A stretch of 64,000 bases of DNA from Shewanella livingstonensis (GCF_003855395.1 NZ_CP034015.1:3978001-4042000), one strand, 5' to 3'. Numbered from the stretch's first letter, positions 45,151-56,435 are shown. Numbers and translations are program-made. Notes: generated by a model not told the origin, from the sequence alone.

Positions 45151-45395
45151 CTTATCCTCCCCCTGAATTCAACGCTGTAGTGTGATGACTATTATCCACT
45201 CACTCTTGGCATGTTCACCACTACACGCCTATACATCTAGACTTATCGTAATTAAATACAATCTTTCATCACAACAAACCTCGAAATACATGCGTTTTTA
45301 GCCAATGATTGATTTTTATATTGGATTTTTAATGCCTCATCTCGTTACACTGTTCTGTATATAAGAATATCCCTACACAGAGGCTGTAAATTACC
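45151..45395 (+). other. purT upstream region
   Basis: About 245 bp without a gene. It must contain the purT promoter; I looked for a PurR-type palindrome (ACGCAAACGTTTGCGT-like) and saw none. Confidence 0.35.
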
Positions 45396-46586
45396 ATGTC
45401 TATTGCTACTACATTTGGCACAGCAAATACTTCTGGCACGATTAAGGCGATGCTATTAGGTTGCGGTGAACTCGGCAAAGAAGTTGCCATTGAGCTACAA
45501 CGTTACGGTATTGAAGTTATTGGAGTGGATCGCTATCCCAATGCCCCAGCAATGCAAATTGCCCATCGTTTTCATGTGATTAACATGCTGGATGCAAAAG
45601 CATTAAAAGACGTTATCGAGCTGGAGCAGCCAGATTTAGTGATTCCAGAAATTGAAGCTATTGCCACTCAAACGTTAGTGGAACTAGAGCAGCAAGGTTT
45701 GCATGTAGTGCCAACCGCTAACGCGGCTAAACTCACCATGGATCGTGAAGGTATTCGACGACTTGCGGCAGAAACGTTATCAATACCAACATCACAGTAC
45801 TTTTTCTGTGACACTCTAGCTGCATTTGAACAGGCCGTTACCGACATTGGCATTCCATGCGTAGTTAAGCCAGTAATGAGTTCGTCTGGTAAAGGCCAGA
45901 GTGTGATTAAGTCAGCACAAACCATTCAGCAAGCATGGGCATATGCCCAAGAAGGCGGCCGAGCAGGTAAAGGACGAGTGATTGTTGAAGCTTTTATTCC
46001 ATTTGATTACGAAATTACCTTACTGACGATTAGCGCCGTAAATGGCATTCATTTTTGCGATCCCATTGGCCATAGACAAGAAGATGGCGATTATCGTGAA
46101 TCGTGGCAACCCCAGGCGATGTCGGCTGAGGTATTACACAAGGCACAAGTGATGAGCCAACGAGTTGTTGAGGCATTAGGTGGATATGGACTCTTTGGTG
46201 TTGAGCTATTTATTCGTGGTGATGAAGTGTATTTTTCTGAAGTGTCGCCAAGGCCACACGATACTGGTTTAGTGACCTTAATCAGCCAGGATTTATCTGA
46301 GTTTGCCTTGCATGTACGTGCGATTTTAGGCTTACCAATAAGCAATATTGTGCAGCATGGTCCTAGTGCTTCTGCGGTTATTCTTGCTGAGGGCACATCA
46401 ACCAATATCCGTTACCAGGGTATGGCAGCCGCTTTAGCGCCCGCCGACACTCAATTACGCTTATTTGGTAAGCCAGACATTGATGGTCGCCGTCGCTTAG
46501 GTGTGGCGCTAGCCCGCGATAACACGGTAGAACAAGCAGTCGAAAAAGCAAAAAACGTTGCCAGCCATATCAAGGTATTGTTTTAA
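45396..46586 (+). CDS. purT: Formate-dependent phosphoribosylglycinamide formyltransferase
   Basis: 396 residues of the ATP-grasp family: N-terminal [18 protein letters not shown], central ATP-grasp with [15 protein letters not shown] and [30 protein letters not shown]-terminal RRRLGVALA. It makes formylglycinamide ribonucleotide from GAR, formate and ATP in purine synthesis, as alternative to PurN. Full length for the family. Confidence 0.96.
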   Translation: MSIATTFGTANTSGTIKAMLLGCGELGKEVAIELQRYGIEVIGVDRYPNAPAMQIAHRFHVINMLDAKALKDVIELEQPDLVIPEIEAIATQTLVELEQQGLHVVPTANAAKLTMDREGIRRLAAETLSIPTSQYFFCDTLAAFEQAVTDIGIPCVVKPVMSSSGKGQSVIKSAQTIQQAWAYAQEGGRAGKGRVIVEAFIPFDYEITLLTISAVNGIHFCDPIGHRQEDGDYRESWQPQAMSAEVLHKAQVMSQRVVEALGGYGLFGVELFIRGDEVYFSEVSPRPHDTGLVTLISQDLSEFALHVRAILGLPISNIVQHGPSASAVILAEGTSTNIRYQGMAAALAPADTQLRLFGKPDIDGRRRLGVALARDNTVEQAVEKAKNVASHIKVLF

Positions 46587-46598
46587 ACGCAGCTAAAT

Positions 46599-46622
46599 AA
46601 CACTGCAGCCGCAGTGTTTTTA
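46599..46622 (+). terminator. Terminator after purT
   Basis: AACACTGC-AGCC-GCAGTGTT hairpin and T run. Confidence 0.88.
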
Positions 46623-46684
46623 TAAGTCCCTGCGGCTTTATGTATTTTAATGAGTGATAAAATGAGCGGCATTAGCCTGATATT

Positions 46685-47143
46685 TTAGTTTTTAGCTTTA
46701 ACTTTAGCTTTTGGCAGCGGCTTAGCCGCTAAGTGAAAGTGAACTAACATCAGCAAACGAAACAATGATTTAAGCTTAAGGTCTTGATCAAGCTTACCGG
46801 CGTTAATCAGCTTTCGTAATACGGTAATTTTCATATACAGCTTTTTAACTAGCACATCACTAGGCTCACCTAAATACTTATCGAACTCTTTATAACCCTC
46901 AATAATTTTAGTGCTTAATGTAGCCTGTCGAATACGTAAACCTGAGCTCATGGCATGTTCAAATGCTTTGGTTTCTAGCCCATTAATAATATCGGCAGCG
47001 CTAAGTTTTAGCGCTAAACCATCAACGATAAAATGAATGTTTGATTCAATCTCAAATTGCAGCGCATGGGTGTCATGGCGCACGTTATCAAACCTTGTAC
47101 GTTCTTTATCGACAAAATCAAACAAGGTTTTCCATAGTGACAT
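46685..47143 (-). CDS. Conserved hypothetical, all-helical protein
   Basis: 152 residues, no signal or membrane segment. Predicted all-helical with charged repeats and a basic C-terminus (KPLPKAKVKAKN). I do not recognise the family. It converges on purT, 35 bp downstream of a 2-hydroxyacid dehydrogenase gene, and may be co-transcribed with it. Confidence 0.7.
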   Translation of the reverse strand: MSLWKTLFDFVDKERTRFDNVRHDTHALQFEIESNIHFIVDGLALKLSAADIINGLETKAFEHAMSSGLRIRQATLSTKIIEGYKEFDKYLGEPSDVLVKKLYMKITVLRKLINAGKLDQDLKLKSLFRLLMLVHFHLAAKPLPKAKVKAKN

Positions 47144-47178
47144 AAGCGAATATCCGTATTACTTTTTGATAAAAGGCA

Positions 47179-48132
47179 TTAACCGTTAACTTGATTCGAT
47201 ACATTACCCTGTTGAAAATTAAGTATATTTTCGACCGCTATATTGAGTAGATTTTGTCTAGCCTGCAATGTTGCCCAAGCAATATGTGGCGTAATAGTTA
47301 TGTTTGCGGCACTAAGTAATGGGTTATGGCTAAAGGGTGGCTCGGTCGATAACACGTCAACTGCTGCAAAGCCGTTACCATTATTTAACCACTGAGCTAA
47401 ATCGGTTTCATTTATCAAATCACCGCGGGCGGTATTAACCACTAAACTGCCTGGCTTGAGTAAGCCTAAACTGTCACGATTAATCATGTATCTAGTGCCA
47501 ACATTAAGCGGACAGTGTAACGATATAATATCGGCTTGTTTAAGCAAACTGTCGCGTTCACACCATTGAATAGCATCAGGTAAGTTGGTTTTAGGTTGCG
47601 GGGTAGTAATCAATACTTTCATCCCAAAAGCGATACCTAAATTAGCGACTTGTTGACCAATATCGCCATAACCTACCACGCCAAGAGTTAAGCCCTTTAA
47701 TGACGTTAATGGGCTTAAGGTAAAGCAAAAATCTCTATTAGCAGCCCACTGCCCGGCTTTAACAGCTTGATGGTGTAAAGCCACTTGTTGGTGATGATGC
47801 AAAATATGCGCAAACACCATTTGTGCTACGGCATCTGGGCCATAAGCGGGAATGTTAGTGACAACAATGCCCTGCGCTGTTGCTGCATCAACATCGACCA
47901 CATTAGTTCCAGTGGCTAGAACACCAATATAGGTCAATGCGGGCAGTTGCTTTAAGGTCGCAGCACTCAATAGGGTTTTATTGGTCAGTACGATGTGCGC
48001 ACCTTGGCAACGAATGACGATTTGGTCGAGTGTTGTATGGTCGTAAATATCACATTCGCCCAATGCTTCAAGCGCTTGCCAACTCAAATCACCCGGATTA
48101 AGTGTATAACCATCTAATACTACTATTTTCAT
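47179..48132 (-). CDS. D-2-hydroxyacid dehydrogenase
   Basis: 317 residues. NAD-binding GVVGYGDIGQQVANLG, catalytic Arg in NTARGDLINE, Glu in the ADVLSTEPP region and His in TPHIAWATLQARQN: a full catalytic set of the family. Substrate probably glycerate, hydroxypyruvate or lactate-like; the LAQWLNNGNGFAAVDVL and PHIAWAT form resembles glycerate dehydrogenase (HprA). Subtype inferred only. Confidence 0.87.
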   Translation of the reverse strand: MKIVVLDGYTLNPGDLSWQALEALGECDIYDHTTLDQIVIRCQGAHIVLTNKTLLSAATLKQLPALTYIGVLATGTNVVDVDAATAQGIVVTNIPAYGPDAVAQMVFAHILHHHQQVALHHQAVKAGQWAANRDFCFTLSPLTSLKGLTLGVVGYGDIGQQVANLGIAFGMKVLITTPQPKTNLPDAIQWCERDSLLKQADIISLHCPLNVGTRYMINRDSLGLLKPGSLVVNTARGDLINETDLAQWLNNGNGFAAVDVLSTEPPFSHNPLLSAANITITPHIAWATLQARQNLLNIAVENILNFQQGNVSNQVNG

Positions 48133-48178
48133 TTACAGCCCCATTTCATTGCTTACAAAAATACGTTATTGGCTTGCG

Positions 48179-48952
48179 CTAACGCATTCCTCTAGAGGTT
48201 TTAATGCGCTCGTAAGCGGCTTGGATATCTTGCGCTTTGGTGTTAGCCAGCTCCATCATTTCTTCTGGTAAGCCTTTTGCCACAAGTTTGTCTGGATGAT
48301 GTTCATTCATCAGTTTGCGGTAAGTGCGCTTAACATCTTGATCGCTAGCAGATTCTTGCACACCTAGTAGCACATAGGCATCGGTCAGCGGCATTTGATT
48401 TCCTTGCGGCGACTGATGGTGGCTAAACTCTGCTTGCCAACGCGCCAGTAAAGCATCAAGTTGGGCAGCTAGACCTAGCTTAGTGGCAATAACAGACAGT
48501 ATTTGCTTCTCATTAGCTTGTAACTCGCCATCGGCTAAAGCCGTTTGAATTTGAATTTCCAAAAACATCTGCGCTAGCTCAACTCTGCCTTGGGTGGCTT
48601 TTCGAAACAGTTCTAACTGGGCTAATAAATCAAAATCAGCTTGGCGACCTTGGCGAAAAGCAGTTTGTGCATCAACACGAGATTGCCCCGACAACTTCAT
48701 TTGATCCATTAGCATGGTCGCAATACGAATGTCGGTTTCTGTTACGCGTCCTGATGCTTTAGCAACATGGCCCATTACGGCAAATGTAGCATTAAAAAAC
48801 ATTGCCTGACGTTCACCGCCTTTACGAATTAACGAGCTTAACCCCTGACGCCTGTCATAAGCATGGCCTAACCATAAGCCTAAAATAGCGCCAAAAAAAC
48901 GCCCGAACATAAACCCAATGATAAACCCAAAAACTTTACCCCAAATTCGCAT
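48179..48952 (-). CDS. djlA: DnaJ-like co-chaperone with N-terminal membrane anchor
   Basis: 257 residues from ATG 48952 (GGAAAATAAC upstream). N-terminal membrane helix with Gly zipper (GFIIGFMFGRFFGAILGLWLG), central TerB-like domain (about 60-180), C-terminal J-domain with HPD (NEHHPDKLV). This is the DjlA arrangement: it stimulates DnaK from the inner-membrane face. Confidence 0.93.
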   Translation of the reverse strand: MRIWGKVFGFIIGFMFGRFFGAILGLWLGHAYDRRQGLSSLIRKGGERQAMFFNATFAVMGHVAKASGRVTETDIRIATMLMDQMKLSGQSRVDAQTAFRQGRQADFDLLAQLELFRKATQGRVELAQMFLEIQIQTALADGELQANEKQILSVIATKLGLAAQLDALLARWQAEFSHHQSPQGNQMPLTDAYVLLGVQESASDQDVKRTYRKLMNEHHPDKLVAKGLPEEMMELANTKAQDIQAAYERIKTSRGMR

Positions 48953-49020
48953 GTTATTTTCCACTACGGTTAAAATAATTAATATATTCTGCGCCCATCA
49001 CTTAGGCGCAATCACATGAC

Positions 49021-49704
49021 TTAAGCTTGAGCCCGTAATCTATTCTGCAATTGTTCTAGTCGCTCAAGAGTGCCAACATCGCACCAATAAGCTTTAAAAT
49101 GCTCACCATAAATCCGCTGTTGGTTAATGGATTGTTTCAGCAACGGTCCCAAAGCTTGTTTACCATTGGGTAAGTCACTAAATAATTGAGGATGATAAAC
49201 CCCTAGCCCAGCAAACGTTAACCTTGACTCGTTGCATAATGTTAATTGACCTTGGGCACCAATAGCAAAATCACCTTGTGGATGGTGCTGCGGATTATCA
49301 ACTAACCATAAAAAGGCATCGGCCTCACCTTGCTTAACGCTGTGATAGGCCAAGGCGATATCGGGTAAATAATCGATAAATATATCACCATTGATAACGA
49401 GAAATGGCTCATTACCCAACATCGGTAATGCTTGCTTGATACCACCAGCCGTTTCTAGAGCGGTGGTTTCCTCGCTATAACTAATATTCATGCCCCAGCG
49501 ACTGCCATCGCCTAGCATTTGAGGTAGTTTATGCCCCAACCAGGCCTGATTAATCACCACCTCAGCCACGCCTAATAAAGCCAGTTTTTCTAAGTGGTAT
49601 TCAATTAACGGTTTATCAGCAACACTCACTAACGGTTTAGGTAAAGAGTCGGTTAATGGTCGCAGACGCTCTCCGCGCCCCGCCGCTAAAATCATTGCTT
49701 TCAT
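49021..49704 (-). CDS. murU: N-acetylmuramate-1-phosphate uridylyltransferase
   Basis: 227 residues, nucleotidyltransferase fold: MILAAGRGERLRPLTDSLPKPL (NTP-binding), NGDIFIDYLP with metal aspartate, and YWCDVGTLERL. Its 4-nt overlap with amgK marks the MurU of the anhMurNAc recycling route that bypasses MurA. Without amgK it would be called a generic sugar-1-phosphate nucleotidyltransferase. Confidence 0.9.
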   Translation of the reverse strand: MKAMILAAGRGERLRPLTDSLPKPLVSVADKPLIEYHLEKLALLGVAEVVINQAWLGHKLPQMLGDGSRWGMNISYSEETTALETAGGIKQALPMLGNEPFLVINGDIFIDYLPDIALAYHSVKQGEADAFLWLVDNPQHHPQGDFAIGAQGQLTLCNESRLTFAGLGVYHPQLFSDLPNGKQALGPLLKQSINQQRIYGEHFKAYWCDVGTLERLEQLQNRLRAQA

Positions 49705-50729
49705 GTTTCACTTACCGCCTCATTAATGATTTTGTGGTTTACTAATGGCAAAATCACCTTACTCACCCATTGGCTAAATTCAGCAATTGCTGGGTATTGC
49801 ATCCCAATATCAGCAACATATTGTAAGGTTAATGGAATATCGGCTAAGTAACCGCGCTTACCATCACGATGATATAAACGCGCAAATATACCGGCGGCTT
49901 TAATGTGACGTTGTATGCCCATTAAATCAAACCATTGTTGATAAGTTGAAAACGTAATATTGGCATTAATCAATTCATGATCTCTTGCGAGTTGATAATG
50001 ATATCTCATCAACGGATTAACGACATCGTCTGGCCAACGCACATAACAATCACGCAGCAGCGAAACAGCATCGTAAGTCACCGGCCCATATACAGCATCT
50101 TGAAAATCGATAACCGCTAACGCTTGATCATTTATCAGTAAATTACGGCTATGATAATCACGATGCATGCCGACTTGGGGTTGGGCAATGACATTTTGAG
50201 TTAACGCACTAAACGTAGACTTAATCATTGCCTGCTCATTGTTCGTCAATGCGTAATCTAAATGTTCTTTTAATAACCAATCGACAAAAATTGCTAATTC
50301 TCGCATCACAAAAGCGCTATCGTAATTTGCTAATGGACCATTTTCGGTTTCCGTCACCGTCGCAATCAGCGCTAATAAATGTAATGCCTGTTGATAATAG
50401 TCGGTCACATTGTCTTTATTGAGTACCGACAACAGTTGTAATTCACCTACATCGGTTTGTAACACAAAACCGAACTCATTGCAGGTAGCAAGCACTTGCG
50501 GTACCACTAATCCAGCATATTGGTAAGCTTTCGCTACCGCCACAAAGGGCGCGATAGGGACTAAGTCGATAGGTGAATCAGCAACAATATAATGCTTACC
50601 TTGATGATGAATACGAAAATAACGTCGAAAACTGGCATCACCGCAGATCAAGTTAATGGCAACTTTTTCGCCAAAATATTGTTGTAACCAGTTATTTAAC
50701 GCGATAAATCTTGGATCAGATAAAATCAT
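49701..50729 (-). CDS. amgK: MurNAc/GlcNAc kinase
   Basis: 342 residues, aminoglycoside phosphotransferase-like kinase. Catalytic loop GMHRDYHSRNLLI and metal-binding VIDFQDAVYGP are present. AmgK phosphorylates MurNAc at C1 for MurU in peptidoglycan recycling. Divergent from lptD across 134-143 bp, the usual arrangement in this group. Confidence 0.92.
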   Translation of the reverse strand: MILSDPRFIALNNWLQQYFGEKVAINLICGDASFRRYFRIHHQGKHYIVADSPIDLVPIAPFVAVAKAYQYAGLVVPQVLATCNEFGFVLQTDVGELQLLSVLNKDNVTDYYQQALHLLALIATVTETENGPLANYDSAFVMRELAIFVDWLLKEHLDYALTNNEQAMIKSTFSALTQNVIAQPQVGMHRDYHSRNLLINDQALAVIDFQDAVYGPVTYDAVSLLRDCYVRWPDDVVNPLMRYHYQLARDHELINANITFSTYQQWFDLMGIQRHIKAAGIFARLYHRDGKRGYLADIPLTLQYVADIGMQYPAIAEFSQWVSKVILPLVNHKIINEAVSET

Positions 50730-50872
50730 CTCAATGGCTCTTAACGAAAAATTGCTTTATTATAGCCAGCATAACATTTGGAAACAGCTAAAGAATGGAA
50801 TGTTTCATCTAGCTGAGTATCTTTTTCTCTCCAAAACTTTCCGGTATCAGAATTCATAAATTATTGACAACA

Positions 50873-53173
50873 ATGCAGATCCGTTATTTTTTGGCATTAT
50901 GCCTACTCCCAAATATCGTGCTGGCTGATGAGCCAACAACGACCGAAGCGCCTGTGTCGCAATGCGTTGTCGCGCCGCCAGTTTCTCGTTCATTCGAAGA
51001 TCGTGCTGCATTAACCGGCATCTCTGACGATCAGATTGTTATCATTAGCGATCACTCCACTGTTTCTTACAATAACCAGGCCGAATTTTCGGGAGATGTC
51101 AGTTTCAGTCAGGGGCTGCGTCATATTGCCGCTGATAATGCCGTATTAGATCAAAAACAACAGCGCTTGAATGCCGACGGTAACCTTATCTTCAAAGACG
51201 AGTTATTTACCGTTACAGCTGATACTTTAGAAGCTCAAATGAGTGCCAATAATGCCACCTTGAAAGGGGCAAAGTATTGGTTGCATGGCCAACAAGTGCA
51301 TGGCGATGCAGAAAAACTCCAGATCACTTCAGACAATAATCTCTTACTAACCAAAACCAACTTTACCACCTGCCCCCCTGGCGATGAGTCATGGCTGCTT
51401 GAAGCTGACATGATCAAAATTGACAGTAAAGAGGAATGGGGTGAGATTTGGAATGCTAAGCTGCGTATCGGCAATATTCCGGTGTTGTATATTCCGTATA
51501 TGACAGTACCAGTATCAGATAAGCGTAAAACCGGCTTCTTATTCCCAAGCTTTAGTACTAGCACCACTAACGGTGTCGAAGTTAGTACTCCTTATTATTG
51601 GAATATCGCCCCAGAGTTTGATTTAACCTTCACTCCAGACTTTATGTCCTCGCGTGGCTTGTATACCAAAACAGAATTTCGCTACCTTGCTGGCGAGCAA
51701 CAAAATGGCCAGTTCAATGTCGAATATTTGGGTAGCGACAGTAAGCTAACCTCAAATGCTGACCGTTATTTGTATCATTGGAGTCATCAAGGTGCCGTCA
51801 ACAAAAACTGGCGCGTAAGATCAGACTATACCGATGTGTCTGATAATAATTATTTCAACGATTTAAATTCCGATGTAAATCAGTCAACCGACAACCAGTT
51901 ATCGCGAATTGGTGAAGCCAGTTATTTTGAACGTAACTGGGACTTCAATATGCGTGTGCAAGACATTAAAGTCCTTGGCGAAGATGAAAAACCGTATCAA
52001 GTGATGCCACAGCTGAACTTTAACTATCGTTCTGCAGACATCTTTAACTCAATCGACTTTAAATTTAATTCTGAACTCACCAACTTTCGCCATCAAGATA
52101 ATGACTACAATACTGCGACCCGCTTACACTTAGTTCCTAGCTTAATTTGGCCAATTCAAGGACCTGCAGGCTCGTTTACCAGTGAAGTAAAATTACTCCA
52201 AACTCAGTATTGGCAGCAAAATATCGATCCAGATTCAACCTTAAATGACAGTATAAGCCGCACCATTCCGCAAGCGCGTTTACATGGTCAAGTCAATTTT
52301 GAACGGGCAACCCAAATGTTTGACGAGCAATACCGCCAAACACTTGAACCGCAAATTCAATATCTGTATGTCGGTTATGAAGACCAATCCGATATTGGTA
52401 TTTATGACACAGCACAATTACAAGAAGACTACTACGGATTGTTTCGCGATCGCCAATATTCAGGTTTAGACCGCGTAGCAGACGCCAATCAATTTACGTT
52501 AGGTTTTACCACCCGCTTGTTTGATCAAACAAACCGCGAAAAACTTAAGTTTAGTGTTGGTCAGATTATGTATTTAGAAAACTCAAAAGTTAGCATTGAC
52601 GATACTTACGAAGAAGCCTCTCAGTCTACGTCGGTATTAGCTGCCGAATTAGATGCACAATTATACAACGATTGGTTTATCAGTGGTTCAGTGCAACATG
52701 ACACTGAAACCGGTGAGAATAAAAAAAATGAAGTCACCTTGGATTATCGCCCGAGTAATGACAGATTATTGCAGTTAAGCTATCGCTTTGTACCCGACTT
52801 ACTTAATACCAATACCAATGACCAAGTTGATATTTCACAAGCTGGTGTCCGCACATCTTGGCCTATTAGTGACAATTTATATTTTGTCGGTAACTACTAT
52901 TACGACCTCAATGAATCTCGTAATATTGAAACTTATACTGGCGTACAATACGAATCATGTTGCTGGGCATTACGCCTAAGTTATCATTACCGTATCAAAA
53001 CTAATTATGATGATGATTTATCAGAAACCATTGACGGCCGCGAAGAGTTTGAAAGCGGCGTTTACCTAAACTTTGTTATAAAAGGCCTAGGGGGATCGGG
53101 TCCGTTAGGGGTAGACGACATGTTAAATGAAGGCTTATTTAACTACCGTAAACCACTTTACTTGAGGAATTAG
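50873..53173 (+). CDS. lptD: LPS-assembly outer-membrane protein LptD
   Basis: 766 residues from ATG 50873; a TTG three codons upstream is the alternative. Signal peptide ends at VLA-DEP. Periplasmic OstA/LptA-like domain (about 45-200) then a long beta-barrel. The four cysteines expected for disulfide control are present: SQCVV, TTCPPG and the adjacent pair ESCCW. It places lipopolysaccharide on the outer surface with LptE. No strong ribosome binding site precedes the start. Confidence 0.95.
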   Translation: MQIRYFLALCLLPNIVLADEPTTTEAPVSQCVVAPPVSRSFEDRAALTGISDDQIVIISDHSTVSYNNQAEFSGDVSFSQGLRHIAADNAVLDQKQQRLNADGNLIFKDELFTVTADTLEAQMSANNATLKGAKYWLHGQQVHGDAEKLQITSDNNLLLTKTNFTTCPPGDESWLLEADMIKIDSKEEWGEIWNAKLRIGNIPVLYIPYMTVPVSDKRKTGFLFPSFSTSTTNGVEVSTPYYWNIAPEFDLTFTPDFMSSRGLYTKTEFRYLAGEQQNGQFNVEYLGSDSKLTSNADRYLYHWSHQGAVNKNWRVRSDYTDVSDNNYFNDLNSDVNQSTDNQLSRIGEASYFERNWDFNMRVQDIKVLGEDEKPYQVMPQLNFNYRSADIFNSIDFKFNSELTNFRHQDNDYNTATRLHLVPSLIWPIQGPAGSFTSEVKLLQTQYWQQNIDPDSTLNDSISRTIPQARLHGQVNFERATQMFDEQYRQTLEPQIQYLYVGYEDQSDIGIYDTAQLQEDYYGLFRDRQYSGLDRVADANQFTLGFTTRLFDQTNREKLKFSVGQIMYLENSKVSIDDTYEEASQSTSVLAAELDAQLYNDWFISGSVQHDTETGENKKNEVTLDYRPSNDRLLQLSYRFVPDLLNTNTNDQVDISQAGVRTSWPISDNLYFVGNYYYDLNESRNIETYTGVQYESCCWALRLSYHYRIKTNYDDDLSETIDGREEFESGVYLNFVIKGLGGSGPLGVDDMLNEGLFNYRKPLYLRN

Positions 53174-53317
53174 CAATCTTTTGTGATAGATTGCTGAACC
53201 TAGCGATAAACTCATAGTCCAATAACAACAAACATGCTGTTGAGTATGAAGTAGTAATCTTATTTTGGCGATGTATCGCCAGTTTATATTGAATCGAATG
53301 TGCCAAGGATTTTGTGG

Positions 53318-54622
53318 ATGAAACACAGTAAAAAAATAATTTTTGCATTACTAGCATTGGCTATGAGTAACACCAGTGTTGCAGCGCCAATACCATTAGA
53401 TCGCGTATCAGTACAAATTAATGATGGTATCATTCTTGAGAGTGAAATCATCAACATGGTGTCAACGGTTAAAGCCAATGCTAAAGCTGCTAATCAAGCT
53501 TTACCGTCTGATGATGCCTTACGTACCCAAGTTATCGAACGCCTCATTTTAACGCATTTACAAATGCAAACAGCTGAACGTATCGGCTTACAAATTGGTG
53601 ATTTACAATTAGACCAAACGATTGAAAATATCGCTAAAGAACAGAAAGTCTCAGTTGCAAAAATGCAACAAACTATCGAAAGCGAAGGCACCAGCTTTAG
53701 CCAATATAGAGAGCAGTTACGCCAAGAAGTCACCCTAGGTGAAATTCAGCGCATTCAAGTTCAACGCCGCATTCAGGTTTCACCACAAGAAATTAGTGGT
53801 TTAGTGAAGCTAATTGAAGAACAAGGCTTAAAAGATGTTGAATTCCAAATTGGTCATATCTTGATTGAAATACCAAGTAACCCAACAAGCGAACAGCTTG
53901 AAAGTGCTAGCCGCCGCGCGGATATCGTACTTAAACGCTTAAATGACGGTGATGATTTCCGTAGCACTGCCATTGCATCTTCTGGCGGCCCAAAAGCCTT
54001 AGAAGGGGGTATATGGGACTTTATGAACATTAATGAAATGCCGACTTTATTTGCAGAAGTTGTTAGCAATGCAAAAAAAGGTGACATTATTGGGCCAATA
54101 AAATCAGGTTCAGGCTTTCATATCATTAAAGTCGTTGATACTCGTGGATTACAAACGCAAGAATTATCAGAAGTTAAATCTCGCCACATCTTATTAAAAC
54201 CATCACCGATTTTATCGGAAGATCGTGCTAAAGCGATGTTAACTAACTTTTTAGCTCAAGTACGTTCAGGTGATGCTGATTTTGCAAAATTAGCCAGCCA
54301 GTATTCAGAAGATCCAGGTTCTGCGGCTAAAGGTGGTGAATTAGGCTGGGCAGACCCAAGCATTTATGTGCCAGAGTTCTCTCAAACCTTAGCGAGTCTT
54401 CAAGAAGGTCAAATCAGTGAGCCATTTAGAACAACTCATGGCTGGCATATTGTTCAACTTGAAGCTAGCCGTAAAACAGATGCTACAGAGCAATTTAACA
54501 GTAACCGTGCTCACCAATTAATCTTCCGTCGTAAGTTTAATGAAGAGCTACAAACCTGGTTAGACGAAATGCGTTCTGAAGCGTATATCGAAATCGTTGA
54601 GCCAGAAAGCAAACGAGGCTAA
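53318..54622 (+). CDS. surA: Periplasmic chaperone and PPIase SurA
   Basis: 434 residues from ATG 53318 (AAGGATTTTGTGG upstream; the frame also has a GTG 18 nt earlier). Signal peptide ends ...SVAAPIPLD. SurA N-domain (about 25-150), two parvulin domains (FQIGHILIEIP and VKSRHILLKP starts) and a C-terminal helix. Handles outer-membrane proteins including LptD. Starts 145 bp after lptD. Confidence 0.95.
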   Translation: MKHSKKIIFALLALAMSNTSVAAPIPLDRVSVQINDGIILESEIINMVSTVKANAKAANQALPSDDALRTQVIERLILTHLQMQTAERIGLQIGDLQLDQTIENIAKEQKVSVAKMQQTIESEGTSFSQYREQLRQEVTLGEIQRIQVQRRIQVSPQEISGLVKLIEEQGLKDVEFQIGHILIEIPSNPTSEQLESASRRADIVLKRLNDGDDFRSTAIASSGGPKALEGGIWDFMNINEMPTLFAEVVSNAKKGDIIGPIKSGSGFHIIKVVDTRGLQTQELSEVKSRHILLKPSPILSEDRAKAMLTNFLAQVRSGDADFAKLASQYSEDPGSAAKGGELGWADPSIYVPEFSQTLASLQEGQISEPFRTTHGWHIVQLEASRKTDATEQFNSNRAHQLIFRRKFNEELQTWLDEMRSEAYIEIVEPESKRG

Positions 54623-54631
54623 GCAAAATTA

Positions 54632-55615
54632 ATGACTAAACGTATTGCCATCACGCCAGGCGAACCAGCAAGTATTGGTCCCGACTTAGTCATCAAACTT
54701 GCTCAACAGGCATGGCCTGTTGAGTTGGTTGTTTGCGCCGATCCTGATTTATTAATGAGTCGGGCAAAACTACTCGGTTTACCTTTACAGTTAACGCCGT
54801 ATAACCATTTGCTACCGCCAAAACCTCAAGCAGCCGGAACATTAACGATTGCTCCGTTTACATTAGCCGAAAAGGTTGAGTGTGGTGTGTTAAATGAAGC
54901 AAACAGTGCTTATGTAGTCGAAACCTTACGCTACGCCGGTGAGAAAAACATGTCGAATGAATTCGACGCTGTAGTTACCGGCCCGGTGCACAAAGGTATT
55001 ATTAACCAAGCCGGTATTTCATTTAGCGGTCATACCGAGTTTTTTGCATTACAAGCTAATTGCGCTGATGTAGTGATGATGTTGGCCGCGCCAGGTTTAC
55101 AAGTGGCGCTAATGACCACTCATATACCGTTAGCTTATGTGGCTAAGGCGATTACCCGCGATAGACTGCATCATATTATTACGATTTTGCATCGCGAATT
55201 AGTTAGCAAATTTGATTTAGGCTCACCTAAAATTTATGTATGTGGACTCAATCCTCATGCAGGAGAAGATGGCCATTTAGGTCGCGAAGAAATAGATATC
55301 ATCATACCGGCGCTCAACGAGTTACGAGAGCAAGGCATGGATATTGTTGGCCCATTGCCAGCAGATACCTTATTCCAGCCTAAATATCTTGAACAAGCTG
55401 ACGTAGTATTAGCCATGTATCATGACCAAGGATTACCGGTGCTTAAATCATTAGGATTTGGCAAATCGGTTAACATCACCTTAGGTCTACCTTATATACG
55501 TACCTCTGTCGATCACGGCACCGCGCTGGATTTGGCTGGTAGTGGTAAAGCGGATTGTGGCAGTTTTACCTGCGCATTAAACAAAGCCATCGAATTGGCC
55601 TCAAAAAGTAAGTAA
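54632..55615 (+). CDS. pdxA: 4-hydroxythreonine-4-phosphate dehydrogenase
   Basis: 327 residues: [13 protein letters not shown] at the N-terminus, zinc ligands in [20 protein letters not shown] and [15 protein letters not shown]-dependent step of pyridoxal phosphate synthesis. 9 bp after surA, same operon. Confidence 0.96.
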   Translation: MTKRIAITPGEPASIGPDLVIKLAQQAWPVELVVCADPDLLMSRAKLLGLPLQLTPYNHLLPPKPQAAGTLTIAPFTLAEKVECGVLNEANSAYVVETLRYAGEKNMSNEFDAVVTGPVHKGIINQAGISFSGHTEFFALQANCADVVMMLAAPGLQVALMTTHIPLAYVAKAITRDRLHHIITILHRELVSKFDLGSPKIYVCGLNPHAGEDGHLGREEIDIIIPALNELREQGMDIVGPLPADTLFQPKYLEQADVVLAMYHDQGLPVLKSLGFGKSVNITLGLPYIRTSVDHGTALDLAGSGKADCGSFTCALNKAIELASKSK

Positions 55616-55624
55616 CCTATTTTA

Positions 55625-56431
55625 ATGAGTAATAAAGTACATTTAGGCCATACGGCCAGAAAACGTTTTGGACAAAACTTCTTAACGGATCAAGGCGTGA
55701 TCAGTAGCATAGTAGGCGCTATTGCACCTGATAATAATCATGTGATGGTTGAAATTGGACCCGGTCTAGGTGCATTAACTGAGCCTGTTGCTGACATGAT
55801 TGATAACCTAACCGTTGTTGAATTAGATCGTGACTTAGTTAAGCGCTTACAATATCACCCAATACTTAAAGACAAACTGACCATTCACCAAGGTGATGCA
55901 TTACAGTTTGATTTTGGTCAATTGCAGCAACCTGGCAAAAAAATGAAAGTGTTTGGAAATCTTCCTTACAATATTTCAACGCCATTAATGTTCCATTTGT
56001 TTGAGTTCGCCGAACAAATAGAAACTATGCATTTTATGTTGCAAAAAGAAGTGGTTCTGCGCTTATCTGCCAGCCCTGGCACTAAAGCTTATGGCCGCTT
56101 AACCGTAATGGCGCAATATTATTGTCAAGTGGTACCTGTATTAGAAGTACCACCAACGAGCTTTACTCCTGCACCCAAAGTCGACTCTGCGGTAATAAGA
56201 TTATTACCTTATGAAGTCAAACCTTGGCCGTGTAAAAATGTCGATGTATTAAGGCACTTAGTCACCACGGCATTTAATATGCGCCGTAAGACATTGCGTA
56301 ATAATTTGAAGACATTGCTGTCAGACGATGATTTTACCACACTAGAAATTGACTCTAGTCTGCGGCCAGAACAAATTAGTGTCCCACAATATGTGGCAAT
56401 GGCTAATATGCTGTGTGATAAAAAAGATTAA
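55625..56431 (+). CDS. rsmA: 16S rRNA A1518/A1519 dimethyltransferase
   Basis: 268 residues of the KsgA/RsmA family: [18 protein letters not shown] motif [19 protein letters not shown] and catalytic NLPYNISTP. Methylates the 3' end hairpin of 16S rRNA in ribosome maturation. Follows pdxA after 9 bp. A hairpin follows before apaG. Confidence 0.96.
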   Translation: MSNKVHLGHTARKRFGQNFLTDQGVISSIVGAIAPDNNHVMVEIGPGLGALTEPVADMIDNLTVVELDRDLVKRLQYHPILKDKLTIHQGDALQFDFGQLQQPGKKMKVFGNLPYNISTPLMFHLFEFAEQIETMHFMLQKEVVLRLSASPGTKAYGRLTVMAQYYCQVVPVLEVPPTSFTPAPKVDSAVIRLLPYEVKPWPCKNVDVLRHLVTTAFNMRRKTLRNNLKTLLSDDDFTTLEIDSSLRPEQISVPQYVAMANMLCDKKD

Positions 56432-56435
56432 TTAT

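Noticed and set aside
45151..45395. PurR box upstream of purT
   Set aside because: No palindrome near the known PurR pattern was found by eye.
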